DNA from: Pleurodeles waltl
Taxonomy: Eukaryota; Chordata; Amphibia; Caudata; Salamandridae
Length of the DNA: 64,000 bases
NCBI RefSeq assembly: GCF_031143425.1
Contig: NC_090448.1
Coordinates: 529,436,313 to 529,500,312 of the forward strand
Direction: 5' to 3'
Shown: piece by piece, positions 1 through 10,802 of the stretch
Position numbering within the stretch: the stretch's first letter is position 1
Layout of the letters: the number at the start of each line of letters is the position of its first letter
Made by a program: the position numbers and the translations under genes
The notes under the pieces: generated by a model
Told to the model about the DNA's origin: nothing
Seen by the model: only the letters and a program-made list of their open reading frames with translations
Databases searched by the model: none

Positions 1-558
1 GGGTTTGCCATGCAGAAATGCATATTGCGAGTCGTTACCGACTCGCAATATGCATTTCCGACTCGCAAATAGGAAGGGGTGTTCCCTTCCTATTTGCGAG
101 TCGCAGTGGGATGCAATACCATTTGCGACCGCGTACGCGGTCGCAAATGGCATCGCAGTTACCATCCACTTCAAGTGGATGGTAACCCAGTCGCAAATTG
201 GAAGGGGTCCCCATGGGACCCCTTCCAGTTTGTGACTGGACCCAAAAATACCGAAACTAAAGGTTTTTTTTTTTTTTAAAGTGCAGCTTGTTTTCCTGTA
301 AGGAAAACGGTCTACACTTAAAAAAAAAAAAACTGCTTTATTTAAAAGCAGGTCACGAACATGGAGGTCTGCTGACGTGGGGCCGCAATTTGAGACCCAC
401 CTCATGAATATTCATGAGGTGGGTCATTGCGACCCCATAGCGAGTCGCAGTCGGTGTCTGAGACACCGTACTGCATAGCAATTTGCGACTTGCAAATTGC
501 GAGTCGCAGGGACTCGCAATTTGCAAGTCGCAAATTGCCGTTTTGCTACATCTGGCCC
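1..558. repeat. Chain of perfect hairpins, array 1 (Harbinger-like MITE end, truncated by window edge)
   Basis: Almost every base belongs to one of a series of back-to-back inverted repeats. Stems read directly: 14-57 (20-bp arms, 4-nt loop), 60-102 (19-bp arms), 119-150 (32-bp perfect palindrome), 158-186 (14-bp arms), 187-239 (about 25-bp arms, two mismatches), 394-425 (32-bp palindrome), 478-538 (28-bp arms, 5-nt loop). Many arms reuse the word GCAATTTGCGAGTCGC. A weaker stem at about 255-335 has poly-T and poly-A flanks. The right boundary is GCTACATCTGGCCC followed by TAA, which fits a PIF/Harbinger terminus (TAA target duplication, terminus read on the minus strand as GGGCCAGATGTAGC). 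The left half of the element is outside the window. The hairpins are seen; the Harbinger link is inferred. Confidence 0.8.
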
Positions 559-3397
559 TAACTGTCTCACTGAGGCTCTGCTAACCAGAACCTCAGTGGT
601 TATGTTCTCTCATTTCTTTCCAAATTGTCACTAACAGGCTAGTGACCAATTTCACCAATTTACATTGGCATACTGGAACACCCTTATAATTCCCTAGTAT
701 ATGGTACTGAGGTACCCAGGGTATTGGGGTTCCAGGAGATCGATATGGGCTGCAGCATTTCTTTTGCCACCCATAGGGAGCTCTGGCAATTCTTACACAG
801 GCCTGCCACTGCAGCCTGAGTGAAATAACGTCCACGTTATTTCACAGCCATTTACCACTGCACTTAAGTAACTTATAAGTCACCTATATGTCTAACCTTT
901 ACCTGGTAAAGGTTGGGTGCAAAGTTACTTAGTGTGTGGGCACCCTGGCACTAGCCAAGGTGCCCCCACATTGTTCAGGGCAAATTCCCCGGACTTTGTG
1001 AGTGCAGGGACACCATTACATGCGTGCACTATACATATGTCACTACATATGTATAGCGTCGCAATGGTAACTCCGAACTTGCCCATGTAACATGTCTAAG
1101 ATCATGGAATTGTCACCCCAGTGCCATTCTGGCATTGGGGAGACAATTCCATGATCCCCGAGTCTCTAGCACAGACTGCCAAACTACCTTTCCCGGGGTT
1201 TCACTGCAGCTGCTGCCAACCCCTCAGACAGGTTTCTGCCCTCCTGGGGTCCAGCTAGGCTTGGCCCAGGAAGGCAGAACAAAGGACTTCCTCAGAGAGA
1301 GGGTGTTACACCCTCTCCCTTTGGTAAAAGGTGTCAGGGCTGGGGAGGAGTAACCTCCCCCAGCCTCTGGAAATGCTTTGATGGGCACAGATGGTGCCCA
1401 TCTCTGCATAAGCCAGTCTACACCGGTTCAGGGATCCCCCAGCCCTGCTTTGGCGCGAAACTGGACAAAGGAAAGGGGAGTGACCACTCCCCTGACCTGC
1501 ACCTCCCCTGGGAGGTGCCCAGAGCTCCTCCAGTGTGCTCCAGACCTCTGCCATCTTGGAAACAGAGGTGCTGCTGGCACACTGGACTGCTCTGAGTGGC
1601 CAGTGCCAGCAGGTGACGTCAGAGACTCCTTCTGATAGGCTCTTACCTGTGTTGCTAGCCTATCCTCCTTCCTAAGTAGCCAAACCTCCTTTTCTGGCTA
1701 TTTAGGGTCTCTGCTTTGGGGAATTCTTTAGATAACGAATGCAAGAGCTCATCAGAGTTCCTCTGCATCTCTCTCTTCACCTTCTGCCAAGGAATCGACC
1801 GCTGACTGCTCTGGACACCTGCAAAACCGCAACAAAGTAGCAAAGATGACTACTGAAACCTTGTATCGCTGATCCAGCCGCCTTCTTGTCTGCTTTCCTG
1901 GTGGTGCATGCTGTGGGGGTAGTCTGCCTCCTCTCTGCACTAGAAGCTCTGAAGAAATCTCCTGTGGGTCGACGGAATCTTCCCCCTGCAACCGCAGGCA
2001 CCAAAAGACTGCATCACCGGTCCTCTGGGTCCCCTCTCAGCACGACGAGCGTGGTCCCTGGAACTCAGCAACTCTGTCCAAGTGACTCCCACAGTCCAGT
2101 GACTCTTCAGTCCAAGTTTGGTGGAGGTAAGTCCTTGCCTTCCCACGCTAGACTGCATTGCTGGGTACCGCGTGATTTGCAGCTTCTCCGGCTCCTGTGC
2201 ACTCTTCCAGGATTTCCTTTGTGCACAGCCAAGCCTGGGTCTCCGACACTCTAACCTGCAGTGCACGACCTCCTGAGTTGTCCTCCGGCATCGTGGGACC
2301 TTCTTTTGTGACTTCGGGTGAGCTCCGGTTCACTCTTCTTCATAGTGACTGTTCCGTCACTTCGGCGGGTGCTGCTTGCTTCTGAGTGGGCTCCTTGTCT
2401 TGCTGGGCGCCCCCTCTGTCTCCTCACGCAATTGGTGACATCCTGGCCCCTCCTGGGCCACAGCAGCATCCAAAAACCCTAACCGCGACCCTTGCAGCTA
2501 GCAAGGCTTGTTTGCGGTCTTTCTGCACGGAAACACCTCTGTAAGCTTCTTCACGACGTGGGACATCCATCCTCCAAAGGGGAAGTTCCTAGTCCTCTTT
2601 GTTCTTGCAGAATCCACAGCTTCTACCATCCGGTGGCAGCTTCTTTGCACCCTCATCTGGCATTTCCTGGGCATCTGCCCAATCTCGACTTTGTCGCGAC
2701 TCTTGGACTTGGTCCCCTTGTTCCACAGCTACTCTCGTCCGGAAATCCATCGTTGTTGCATTGCTGGTGTTGGTCTTCCTTGCAGAATTCCCCTATCACA
2801 ACTACTGTGCTCTCTGGGGAACTTAGGTGCACTTTGCACCCACTTTTCAGGGTCTTGGGGTGGGCTATTTTTCTAACCCTCACTGTTTTCTTACAGTCCC
2901 AGCGACCCTCTACAAGCTCACATAGGTTTGGGGTCCATTCGTGGTTCGCATTCCACTTCTAGAGTATATGGTTTGTGTTGCCCCTATACCTATGTGCTCT
3001 CATTGCAATCTATTGTGACTGTACATTGCTTGCATTGCTTTCTATTGCTATTACTGCATATTTTTGGTATTGTGTACATATATTTTGTGTATATTTGCTA
3101 TCCTCATACTGAGGGTACTCACTGAGATACTTTTGGCATATTGTCATAAAAATAAAGTACCTTAATTTTTAGTATATCTGTGTATTGTGTTTTCTTATGA
3201 TATTGTGCATATGACACCAGTGGTATAGTGGGAGCTTTGCATGTCTCCTAGTTCAGCCTAAGCTGCTCTGCTAAGCTACCCTTTTCTATCAGCCAAAGCT
3301 GCTAGACACCTCTTCTACACTAATAAGGGATACCTGGACCTGGTGCAGAGTGTAAGTACCCCTTGGTACTCACTACAAACCAGGCCAGCCTCCTACA
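559..3397 (-). repeat. Long LTR-like interspersed repeat
   Basis: Read on the minus strand this block begins TGTAGGAGGCTGGCC at 3397 and runs about 2.8 kb with no plausible ORF until it meets the hairpin array. Plus-strand ORFs of 120-156 codons in 1886-2962 show no domain and overlap one another in different frames. The block contains several short palindromes, for example around 826-840, 898-915, 1030-1060 and 1104-1155. An AATAAA-like signal lies near 3150. I recall very similar sequence as a high-copy newt repeat that starts TGTAGGAGG and ends in TACA, which would make it an unusually long LTR. That recognition is from memory. No internal domain is present, so it could be a solo LTR or a non-autonomous element. 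The far end appears interrupted at 558/559 by hairpin array 1. Confidence 0.5.
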
Positions 3398-3499
3398 AGC
3401 AGGTATTCTAACATGAGGGCAACTTACATCTGATGGTAAGCTTCTCTCCTTGCATGAGCTTTTGGCTATAAAGGAGGGAAATCTCTCCAGGTTTAAGTA

Positions 3500-4098
3500 T
3501 CTATAACTAAAAAACTGGTCCCAGAACTTGGGCTCTGATATCAAGACCTATAACCATTTGGAGGAACAGGTATACAATAAACCACCGGGAAAGAAGGAAG
3601 TATCAGTGTGGTACTGGGAGCTGTTGGAAAACATGGACAGGGACTTTACACTCTCAGAAGAGCTCTGGGGAGGATACTTGCTTAAGCCGCATCTCCAACA
3701 CCTATGGAAAGTATTGATGTGGACTCTACACAGCGTTGTTAAGCCTTCTTTTTTAAGGAGGAGCCATCTCTTAACCTTTCACCAGGCCTATTGGACCACA
3801 CATAGAATTGCAAAAATGGGAAAAGGGGGCCTGCTAAATGCAGAAAATGTGGGCTGGAGAAGGCAACTGATATCCATGTGTTCATGGAGTTCTCTGGGAT
3901 CCTAGAATTCTGGGAGAATGTGGGTAAGACCATCTCATGCACGCTGGGGATAATTCTGAAGGTAAGCCTCAGATTAATTATTTTTTGGGCTGCAGAGGAC
4001 TCAATAAGACTCAGTATGGAAGATTTTAACCTTCTTTTCTATATGGTACATCTGGCCCAAAGGGAAATTTGTAGGAATGGGGTGGCTGATGTCCTCCC
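3500..4098 (+). pseudogene. L1-like ORF2 C-terminal relic (left part)
   Basis: In the plus frames a Cys-x-x-Cys segment (CRKCGLEKATDIHVF) is followed by an FWENV-type motif at about 3836-3930. That is the C-terminal cysteine/histidine region of L1-clade ORF2 proteins, where the next residues normally read H-x(4)-C-P...FW. The coding frame shifts at least twice between 3528 and 4098 and the second cysteine side is degraded. The fragment stops abruptly at the left LTR of the Ty3 element, and short ORF sequence resumes after the right LTR at 9273, so the L1 tail seems to have been the insertion target. No poly(A) was found beyond it. Assignment to L1 rests on motif order only. Confidence 0.5.
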
Positions 4099-4341
4099 TG
4101 TAGTAGTATATGTTTTAGTATTTTGACTATGTTTTACTTAATATGTCAATACACTCTAGTTGGAATGTAGGAAGGATTCTCTTGTCTCTAACTAGTCAGT
4201 TGATGCTGGCCTTAAAAGCAACAGAAGCCTGCTGCCTGTTTCCTCTGTCATGGGTTTTATTCATATGGACTAAGAATAAACAGAAGTGCTTAAACTCTTT
4301 TTCAAGTCAATCTTCTGCTTTGTGTAAACACCTTTTCTACA
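4099..4341 (+). repeat. Left LTR of the Ty3 element
   Basis: This 243-bp TG...CA block is repeated at 9036-9272. The two copies share the start, the GTTTTACTTAATATGT word, GGAATGTAGGAAG, a GGACTAAGAAT stretch and the CAATCTTCTGCTTTGTG tail, but differ by many substitutions and small indels, so the insertion is not recent. An AATAAA at about 4275 could serve as the poly(A) signal; the right LTR has AATGAA at that place. Confidence 0.9.
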
Positions 4342-4344
4342 TAT

Positions 4345-4361
4345 TGGTACCAGAAATGGGG
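4345..4361 (+). other. Primer-binding site, tRNA-Leu type
   Basis: Three bases after the left LTR the sequence reads TGGTACCAGAAATGGGG. The complement of the 3' end of vertebrate tRNA-Leu(UAA) as I recall it is TGGTACCAGGAGTGGGG, which differs at two positions. The position immediately inside the LTR and the TGG start (complement of CCA) are what a primer site needs. The tRNA identity is from memory. Confidence 0.65.
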
Positions 4362-5036
4362 TCAAATAGATATTTTGGATTGTCAACCCACTGACACTGG
4401 AGGTTTAGATAGAGAATTTTGAGGTTCTTTGGACACTCTTCGAGGATAACTATTTTGTAAGGTACTGCTGCAGAGAAATTTCAGTTTAGAAGGATTTGCT
4501 GTGATTCAACATTTCATTTGTAGTTACAGTTTATGTGAAGGCTTGCGTATTGTGTGTGGGTTCCAAGCGTCACAGGCATACACGTTGACTCAACTCATCT
4601 TGAGCCCAGCTGTGATGTTTGGATTCTGGAAGGCTCGCGTATAGTTGTATTCAAGCTCCGATCTAGGTGGATCTTGTCTGTTGCGTGCTGGAGCTACTGG
4701 GGAAGTGCCTCCTGCCTCACAACAGGAGTGTAAACACATCTGCATTCACACTCCTCCTTTTTTCGTGTGCTACTGTTAGAAGCATCCGTGCATCAGTTTA
4801 AGGTCTTTGGTGATTGGTTGATGCATCTGCGGCAAGGATCTCAATGACGCCTGTATGTGCATGTGCATGATAGGAGCGTCTTAAGCTTCCCTCGGCCATT
4901 TTAAAATGTTGTATTTGCTTATTAAAACATATTGGCTGCATTGTGTTTTTTTATACTGTTACCTTTGTGGTCTATCACATTGGCATGATCTCTAGAAGAA
5001 AATAATATTATATATACTGAGAGTCAGCCTCTTTTT

Positions 5037-5195
5037 GTCGGTGATTCGCAAACCTTCTATTTAACTTATTTTCGACCTATAACGGAAAAAGTACTGTTGT
5101 ACATAATGCGGATTAACTTTAATTTCGTCAGTGATTCGCACACCTACAGTACACACTGTGGATAATCCTTCTTTTGGGTGATGATTCACACACCT
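5037..5195 (+). repeat. Three spaced copies of a GTGATTCGCACACCT motif in the Ty3 leader
   Basis: The words GTCGGTGATTCGCAAACCT (5037-5055), GTCAGTGATTCGCACACCT (5127-5145) and GGGTGATGATTCACACACCT (5176-5195) lie in the untranslated leader between the primer site and gag, spaced by about 90 and 50 bases. They could be remnants of a leader duplication or a functional cis signal such as packaging or translation control. No function can be read from sequence. Confidence 0.6.
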
Positions 5196-5238
5196 TATAT
5201 TCAATTTACGTTACCTTTTTATTAGACATTCTAGAAGT

Positions 5239-6010
5239 ATGGCATCCAATAATTATACTATTGTGCACCACCATTCCTACAAAACTCAGGAAAACCCGTT
5301 GTTAAATGGATGCAATGGTTACGCATTTTTGAAAATTACTCAGTAGCTATTGATGTTGTAGGAAATAGCACAGAGCACAAAGTGTCTCTACTGTTTAATC
5401 ACTTAGGTATTGCAGGTCAGAAAGTGTTTGATAACTTACCTGTAGCACTGGCAGCTACTACTGAAAATGTGAGATGGAATGTGTGTGAGGAAGCTAAAGA
5501 AAGATTGTGTAAGCAATATTCTGAAGAGACAGGTGTATTGTTAGAAAGACACAATTTCCTTAAACTCAAGCAGAGAAGTGATGAAACAGTTGAAGAATTT
5601 ATTGCTGACCTACGTGTTTTAGCATCTACTTGCTAAACAGAAAACTGTATTGATATATACATACATGATCCATTTGCTTTTATTTATTTCTCTAAAAAAA
5701 TACAGGAGAGATTATTGATTTACAGGAATCCAACATTACTGGAAGTTATTGATGTGGCTAAGAGTATTGTGAGGTCTATAATCTCAACTCAAGCTTTGGC
5801 AGGTATTCAGGAATTATCTTCTACTGCTTCTATTTCTAGTGAAAAAGTGTGTGTCATTAATAGCAAGTTTAAAAAAAGGAGAGCTTACTTGTTTTCGTTG
5901 TGGTTCAGTTTCTCACTTAAGTAATTCTCTCACTTGTCCTGCATTGAACAAGAGATGTAATTCTTGAAGAAAGATAGGGCATTTTCTGATGGTCTATAAA
6001 GCCGGTATGT
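5239..6010 (+). pseudogene. gag: Ty3 gag relic with CCHC-type knuckle
   Basis: An ATG at 5239 opens the frame, but a frameshift near 5260 is needed to reach the main gag frame that runs to a stop at 5634-5636. The segment carries the W-x-x-x-F...LFNHLGIAG...F-x-x-LP pattern typical of Ty3/Mag Gag capsids. After the stop the frame continues through 5690-5870. In another frame around 5885-5985 there is a cysteine-rich knuckle (CFRCGSVSHLS, then CNSCRKIGHF), consistent with a nucleocapsid of two zinc knuckles. Gag would form the virus-like particle in which reverse transcription happens. At least two frameshifts and one stop inactivate it. Confidence 0.75.
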
Positions 6011-6179
6011 GAGGAGCGATGCATGGACAGAAAATTAACTCTTAATAGTGTGAGAATAAGTAACACTGAAACAAAAGAGATGGAAGAATGTGTTAAAAAA
6101 TTTGACAACTGCTGATTCACCTTGGACGATAAGAATGTGTCTGGCAAAACTAAAGGTCAGTTGGTTCAGGCTACTGTTT

Positions 6180-8360
6180 AGGGCTGATCTATAATTGTTA
6201 TGGCTGATTCAGGAGCACCCAACTATATTGGCAGAGACAACGTTTCTACAATGGTGACCTAAAGATTTCAAACAAAAAAAACAGATATTCATCTTAAAGC
6301 ATTTAGGGAATTTGAAATCGACTTACTGGGGTTTTTTTAAGGAAATTTAGAATGTCTAGGAAGACAAACTGTTACAAAGATCAATGTAGCAGTCAATGGG
6401 TGTGACATAGTGGGATGGAAAGACCTTGCCAGACTTGGTATTATTTTGCAGCCTGGGCATCCTGAACTATTACTGTTTGGAAGTACCAGTATTTAATATA
6501 GAAACGAAGGACACATCAGTTGATGTTTTGCAATATTTGATAAAACAGTTCCTTGACGTCTTTAGGCATAAAATTGGAAGAGTATGTGGATTTGAACATT
6601 GCTTTAAGTTAAAAGAAAATGCTTGTCTGTTACACAAAAAGTTTGGCCTATTCCTGAACTCAAAACACTTTTGAACAAGTTTTGTGAGGAAGGGATTGTT
6701 CAACCCACTGACTCTTCAGAATGGTTATATCTGGTGGTTCTTATGAAGAAAAGTAACAGTGAACTGAGACTTTGCGTAGATTTGAGTTCATTGAGCCAAA
6801 ATATTATTGTCAATTGTCATTCTCTTCCACACATACAGGAAATGTTCTCAAATATTAATGGAGCAAAGTACTTCTCATCAATTGACTTCCACCCCGCATA
6901 TCATCAAATTGCTCTTAATGAGAACTTTCAAGATCTAACTACTTTGTAACACCACATGGGGCATTTAGATATTTACGAATGCCTTTTGGATTGGCATCTG
7001 CTACCAGCATATTTCAAAGAATGATTGATAATTTGTTTGGAGATCTGAAATATGTACAGGCATTTCAAGATGATATTTTAATTTTCACTAAAAGCAAAGA
7101 AGAACATATTGAAACTGTGAAAAAGTATTTGAGATTTTGAGAACCAGAGGAACAACAGTGAAACCACAAAAATACAACATTTTGGCAGAAGAAGTTGACT
7201 ATTTGGGTCATACCATATCCAGTCAGGGCATCAAAGCTAAGTTTAGCAATTTTTAGTCAATTGAAAAGGCACCACCTTCATATGAAAAAGACTCACTACA
7301 TTCTTTTCTAGGATTGTGTGAGTATTATGCTTGTTTTGTGACAGATTATGCGTGTATCGTACAACCTATGAGAGATCTGTTAAGAAAGGGAGTAAAGTTT
7401 ATCTGGACCAAAGAAATCAATATGGTGTTTGAAGTAACTAAGAAATTGATATTCAGTGCTCGTGCTGTACTACCTTATGACTCTAATCATAAGTGTTTTG
7501 TTGCAGTTGATGCTAGTCCTAAAGAAGTCATTGCTGTATTGGGACAATTTGTGAATACTAAAGAAACAACTATAGCCTTTGCTTCCAGAACACTTACTGA
7601 GACAGAGTCCAAATATAGTACTATTGAAAGGGAAGTGTTAGCTTTTGTTTGGGCAGTACAAACATTTAAAGCATACCTTGCATGAGGAGGTTATTGTTTA
7701 CACCACGTAGGAGTCTTAGATTTATTTATTTTTTTATTTCACATGAGGGGCACTTAATTGTTTCAGTCACATGCAAGAGACTTAGACAATATATTTGGTG
7801 GCCTAAGTTGGATCCCCAAGTAGGAGGTATGATAAAGGTATGCCCTCAATGTATTGCTTCAGATAAACATTGGAAAACCTATGAGAAACCTTTGATTCCA
7901 GTTCCTCTCCCTAAACAACCGTGGGACAGTGTAGCTTTAGACTTTTCAGGACCATTTCAGCTTTTGCCTATTGGGAAACGCTACTTAATAGTGTTAATTG
8001 ATTACTTCAGTAAGTGGATTTACTTTGATTTTGTAGATTCCCGAACACTAAAAATATGATTGCATTTCTTGAAAAAGTATTTTTTCATGAAGGACCTCCA
8101 AAAGAAGTAATAACTGATAATGGGTCACATTTTATTTCAGGAGAAGCAGAACGTTTTTGTATGCTAAGGACATAAACGTGTTGAGGTAGCTTTATATAGT
8201 CCTGCCACAAATGGTTTAGTGGAGAGGGCCAATCTTTTTCTTAAACAAGGAATACAAACACCTCTATCCCCTGGAAAAGATGTGGTTTATTTCCTCAGGG
8301 AGAAGGTTTGGGCATAACTACTAACTACTCCACACACTACCACCAATATCGTTCCTTTTA
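6180..8360 (+). pseudogene. pol: Ty3 pol relic: protease, RT, RNase H, integrase
   Basis: Domains appear in order. Protease: MADSGAPNYIG at about 6198. Reverse transcriptase: about 6545-7260, with motif A (SSIDFHPAYHQIAL) near 6880, the GAFRYLRMPFGLA block near 6960 and the active-site box AFQDDILIF near 7063-7080. RNase H: about 7310-7690 with FVAVDASP and the SKYSTIEREVLA block. Integrase: about 7740-8360 with zinc-finger CPQCIASDKHW, first catalytic Asp in ALDFSGPF, second in ITDNGSHF and the glutamate in GLVERANLF. The end of RNase H and the start of integrase are fused, with a deletion near 7690-7740. Stops and frameshifts occur near 6660, 6945, 7138, 7255, 7690 and 8058. The active-site box has F where most Ty3 RTs have Y. 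Confidence 0.85.
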
Positions 8361-9020
8361 ACGCTATGAGAGGTTGACATCCCATAGTAAGGTTTATGCC
8401 TAATTGGTTGGATGGGTTACAAGCTGATAAAGGTACAGTTTCTAATGGTGACATAAGAGCAAGAGTAGGCAGTAAACAGTTTGTTCAAAAAGCTTATTTT
8501 GATTCCAATAAACATGTTCAAGATGTAGAATATCAAGAAAAAGGTTGGGTTTTGATCAAGAAACCTACCAGGGTTAGAAAAGGAGAGTCTAAGTTTTCAG
8601 GTCTATTTCAGATTGCAACTGCCTCTAAACACGCAGTGACATTAGTAGACAAAGGTAGTTGGAATAGAAATAGGTTAGTTCCCATTTTTATCTACAAGCT
8701 AACACATACAGGAAAACTTGTGTCACTAAAGGAAATGAATAAGATTCCATGTTGAGTACTGATGTTGATCTTTCCGATGACTTGAATGATAAATCCACAC
8801 AAAATGACATGTCAGCTTCATCCAATCTAGCAGAAGGTTATAATTCTGAATTACATTGTGAAGAAACACCTGTTATGCCTTCTGCAAAATACCTATAGCC
8901 AATGATTGTTTTTCTGGACCTCATATATCGGTAAAATTGCCTTCGAAATGATTGGAGTATGAATTGTCTTAAAATTAATTCTTTTAACCAATTGACCTAT
9001 TTTTAAAGATTTTTTTTTAT

Positions 9021-9035
9021 ATAAGGGGGAAAGTG
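9021..9035 (+). other. Polypurine tract before the right LTR
   Basis: The bases ATAAGGGGGAAAGTG directly precede the TG of the right LTR. A purine run here would prime plus-strand DNA synthesis in an LTR retrotransposon. Confidence 0.7.
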
Positions 9036-9272
9036 TGTAGTAGTATATGTTTTGTTAGTATTTCTACTATGTTTTACTTAATATGTTAATGAAGATTAGA
9101 TTAGGAATGTAGGAAGAATTCTTTTGTCTCTAACGAGTCAGTTAATGCCGGTCTTAGATGTAACAGGAATACTCTGCCTCTTTCCTCCTTTGTGGGTTTT
9201 ATTTATATGGACTAAGAATGAACAGAAGTGCTTCAAGTCAATCTTCTGCTTTGTGCAAACACCCCCACTACA
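9036..9272 (+). repeat. Right LTR of the Ty3 element
   Basis: A 237-bp TG...CA block homologous to 4099-4341. It ends CCCCACTACA where the left copy ends CTTTTCTACA. The flank CTTCC resembles CTCCC on the other side. Confidence 0.9.
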
Positions 9273-9479
9273 CTTCCTTGTGTTCTGACTGGCTTAATGC
9301 TCTTTCGTGCATTTCTAGAATTGGCCTTCTTGGGGAGGGGGTTCTCCAAGAGGGCCCCCTTATTGAGGAGTTTGGGTTGGAATAGCGAAAAGGTTTGGGT
9401 ACAGTGGTGCAAGCTCCAAAAATGTCCAGGGATTACACCTTCCACAGCATTTGGGGATGCTATGCGGCTCTCAGATTAG
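9273..9479 (+). pseudogene. Possible L1-like ORF2 relic (right part, downstream of Ty3 insertion)
   Basis: An open frame runs from the LTR edge to a stop at 9477-9479 (CVLTGLMLFRAFLELAFLG...). Joined to the frame that ended at 4098 it would continue an L1 C-terminus, but I see no diagnostic motif here. The main argument is that the Ty3 element is bracketed by an approximate 5-base duplication, so both sides must once have been adjacent. Confidence 0.3.
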
Positions 9480-10802
9480 GGAAACCCAAAAAATAGAACA
9501 AATTCCTCTAGGGTCTCCTTTTCTCCCCCTGAGGGTGTGATATTCGGTTGTTTTTGGGGTCTGAGGTGGATGAGGACAAAAGAAAAAGTGTTATAAAATT
9601 AAATGTCTACTGGAGGAACTCTTTATATCAATGACACACAGACATTTTTTCAATAAAATGTGACAAGAAGTTCTTAAAGGAGAAAGCTGTAGATGGTGAC
9701 GGAAGAGACGTGGTTAGTATAAAGTAGTGGTTGGCATAGTGGAGTGAAGTTATCTTCCACCTGATGCAATGAAGTGGAGCAACATTCATTTAGGTGGGAC
9801 CTGGTTAACAGCAGCCATTTATTAATTCAATATACAATAAAAATTACTAATACTTGCCACTCAAGCCATTCCTATAGCTTTGGGGGCCGGAATAGTCTGA
9901 ATTGTCAAACTTGGTGGATGTAATGGTTAATAATTGTGTGGGGTCAGCCAGTTGAATGAAATGTTAGTGTCCTTAGGTGTCTCTGGGCTTGTACATCAGA
10001 CTACCCTATACAGGAAAATCGCCTGAAATCTATGTAGCAATCTGAATATTTTGTATTAACGTCTAGGGCATTGATGCACCAAAAGGTAGGGGTAGTGGAA
10101 GTGACATCACATAACCTCTAACCTTATTGATGTTACAGGAAGTGACATCATGTAATACTTGACAGCACTTGACATCCATGAGGTTCCTTAATAACTGCAT
10201 GATTAATATAACAACATAACACAGAAAAATGTCTGTTTTAGATACAGCCTATATTAAGATACTGACTTGATCCTTGAATGTTGTGGGGCATAATACTTGC
10301 CCTGAACTGTAGTGAGTGAGCAAAGCGAGTATGCCAAACATCTTCTAGAGGATATCCCCTCCTGGAAAATATAATTGTGAATAATGGTTTGAAATGGTGC
10401 CTTTGGGCACAATTTTCACATAAATTGTCTAAAGTGGCATAGGCGCATAAAAGGGCACTCATGAAATATTCAGGTCCTTTCATGATGTGGCAAGCCAGTG
10501 CAATCTGACATTCCCCAAGAGTTAAGTCCATTTAATTGTAAATGTGGTATGGGTGCCCTCATCTGTCAAAAGTTATCTCCTTTGTGCAAGGGCCAGCATT
10601 GTGTCATGGATGGTCCTATTTGCCATGGGTGTCCCATGCCGATGCCAGAATTCTGCAATTTATGCTGTCTATAGAGCGTTGGTGACCCTTATGGCAAACA
10701 GCATTACCAAAGCCAGAAGGTCTCACCTATGCAAGAGCTATTGGCTTTGGCAATGTATTTTAGCCATGTTGTATACACCATTGTGACTGCTGTTCAGCAT
10801 GG
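9480..10802. other. Unassigned AT-rich DNA
   Basis: No credible gene, repeat structure or terminal repeats seen. A 97-codon minus-strand ORF at 10238-10531 has no recognisable domain. The stretch ends where the G-rich satellite starts. Confidence 0.4.

Larger units (their letters stand above)
4099..9272 (+). mobile_element. Ty3-type LTR retrotransposon, both LTRs present, coding region decayed
   Basis: Two direct repeats of about 240 bp, both starting TGTAGTAGTATATGTTTT and ending CA, bracket 4.7 kb of internal sequence. A primer-binding site lies just inside the left LTR and a purine tract just before the right LTR. Internal order is gag, zinc knuckle, protease (DSG), reverse transcriptase, RNase H, integrase; this RT-RH-IN order defines the Ty3/Metaviridae group. 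The gag opening (APPFLQNSGKPVVKW) and the SURL/Mag-like look suggest the Mag branch; that sub-assignment is tentative. Flanking pentamers CTCCC (4094-4098) and CTTCC (9273-9277) match 4 of 5 and look like an aged target duplication. Multiple frameshifts make it non-functional. Confidence 0.9.

Noticed and set aside
1886..2962. Plus-strand ORFs of 122-156 codons in the LTR-like repeat
   Set aside because: Overlapping in several frames, no domain, inside a repeat whose other copies (from memory) are non-coding.
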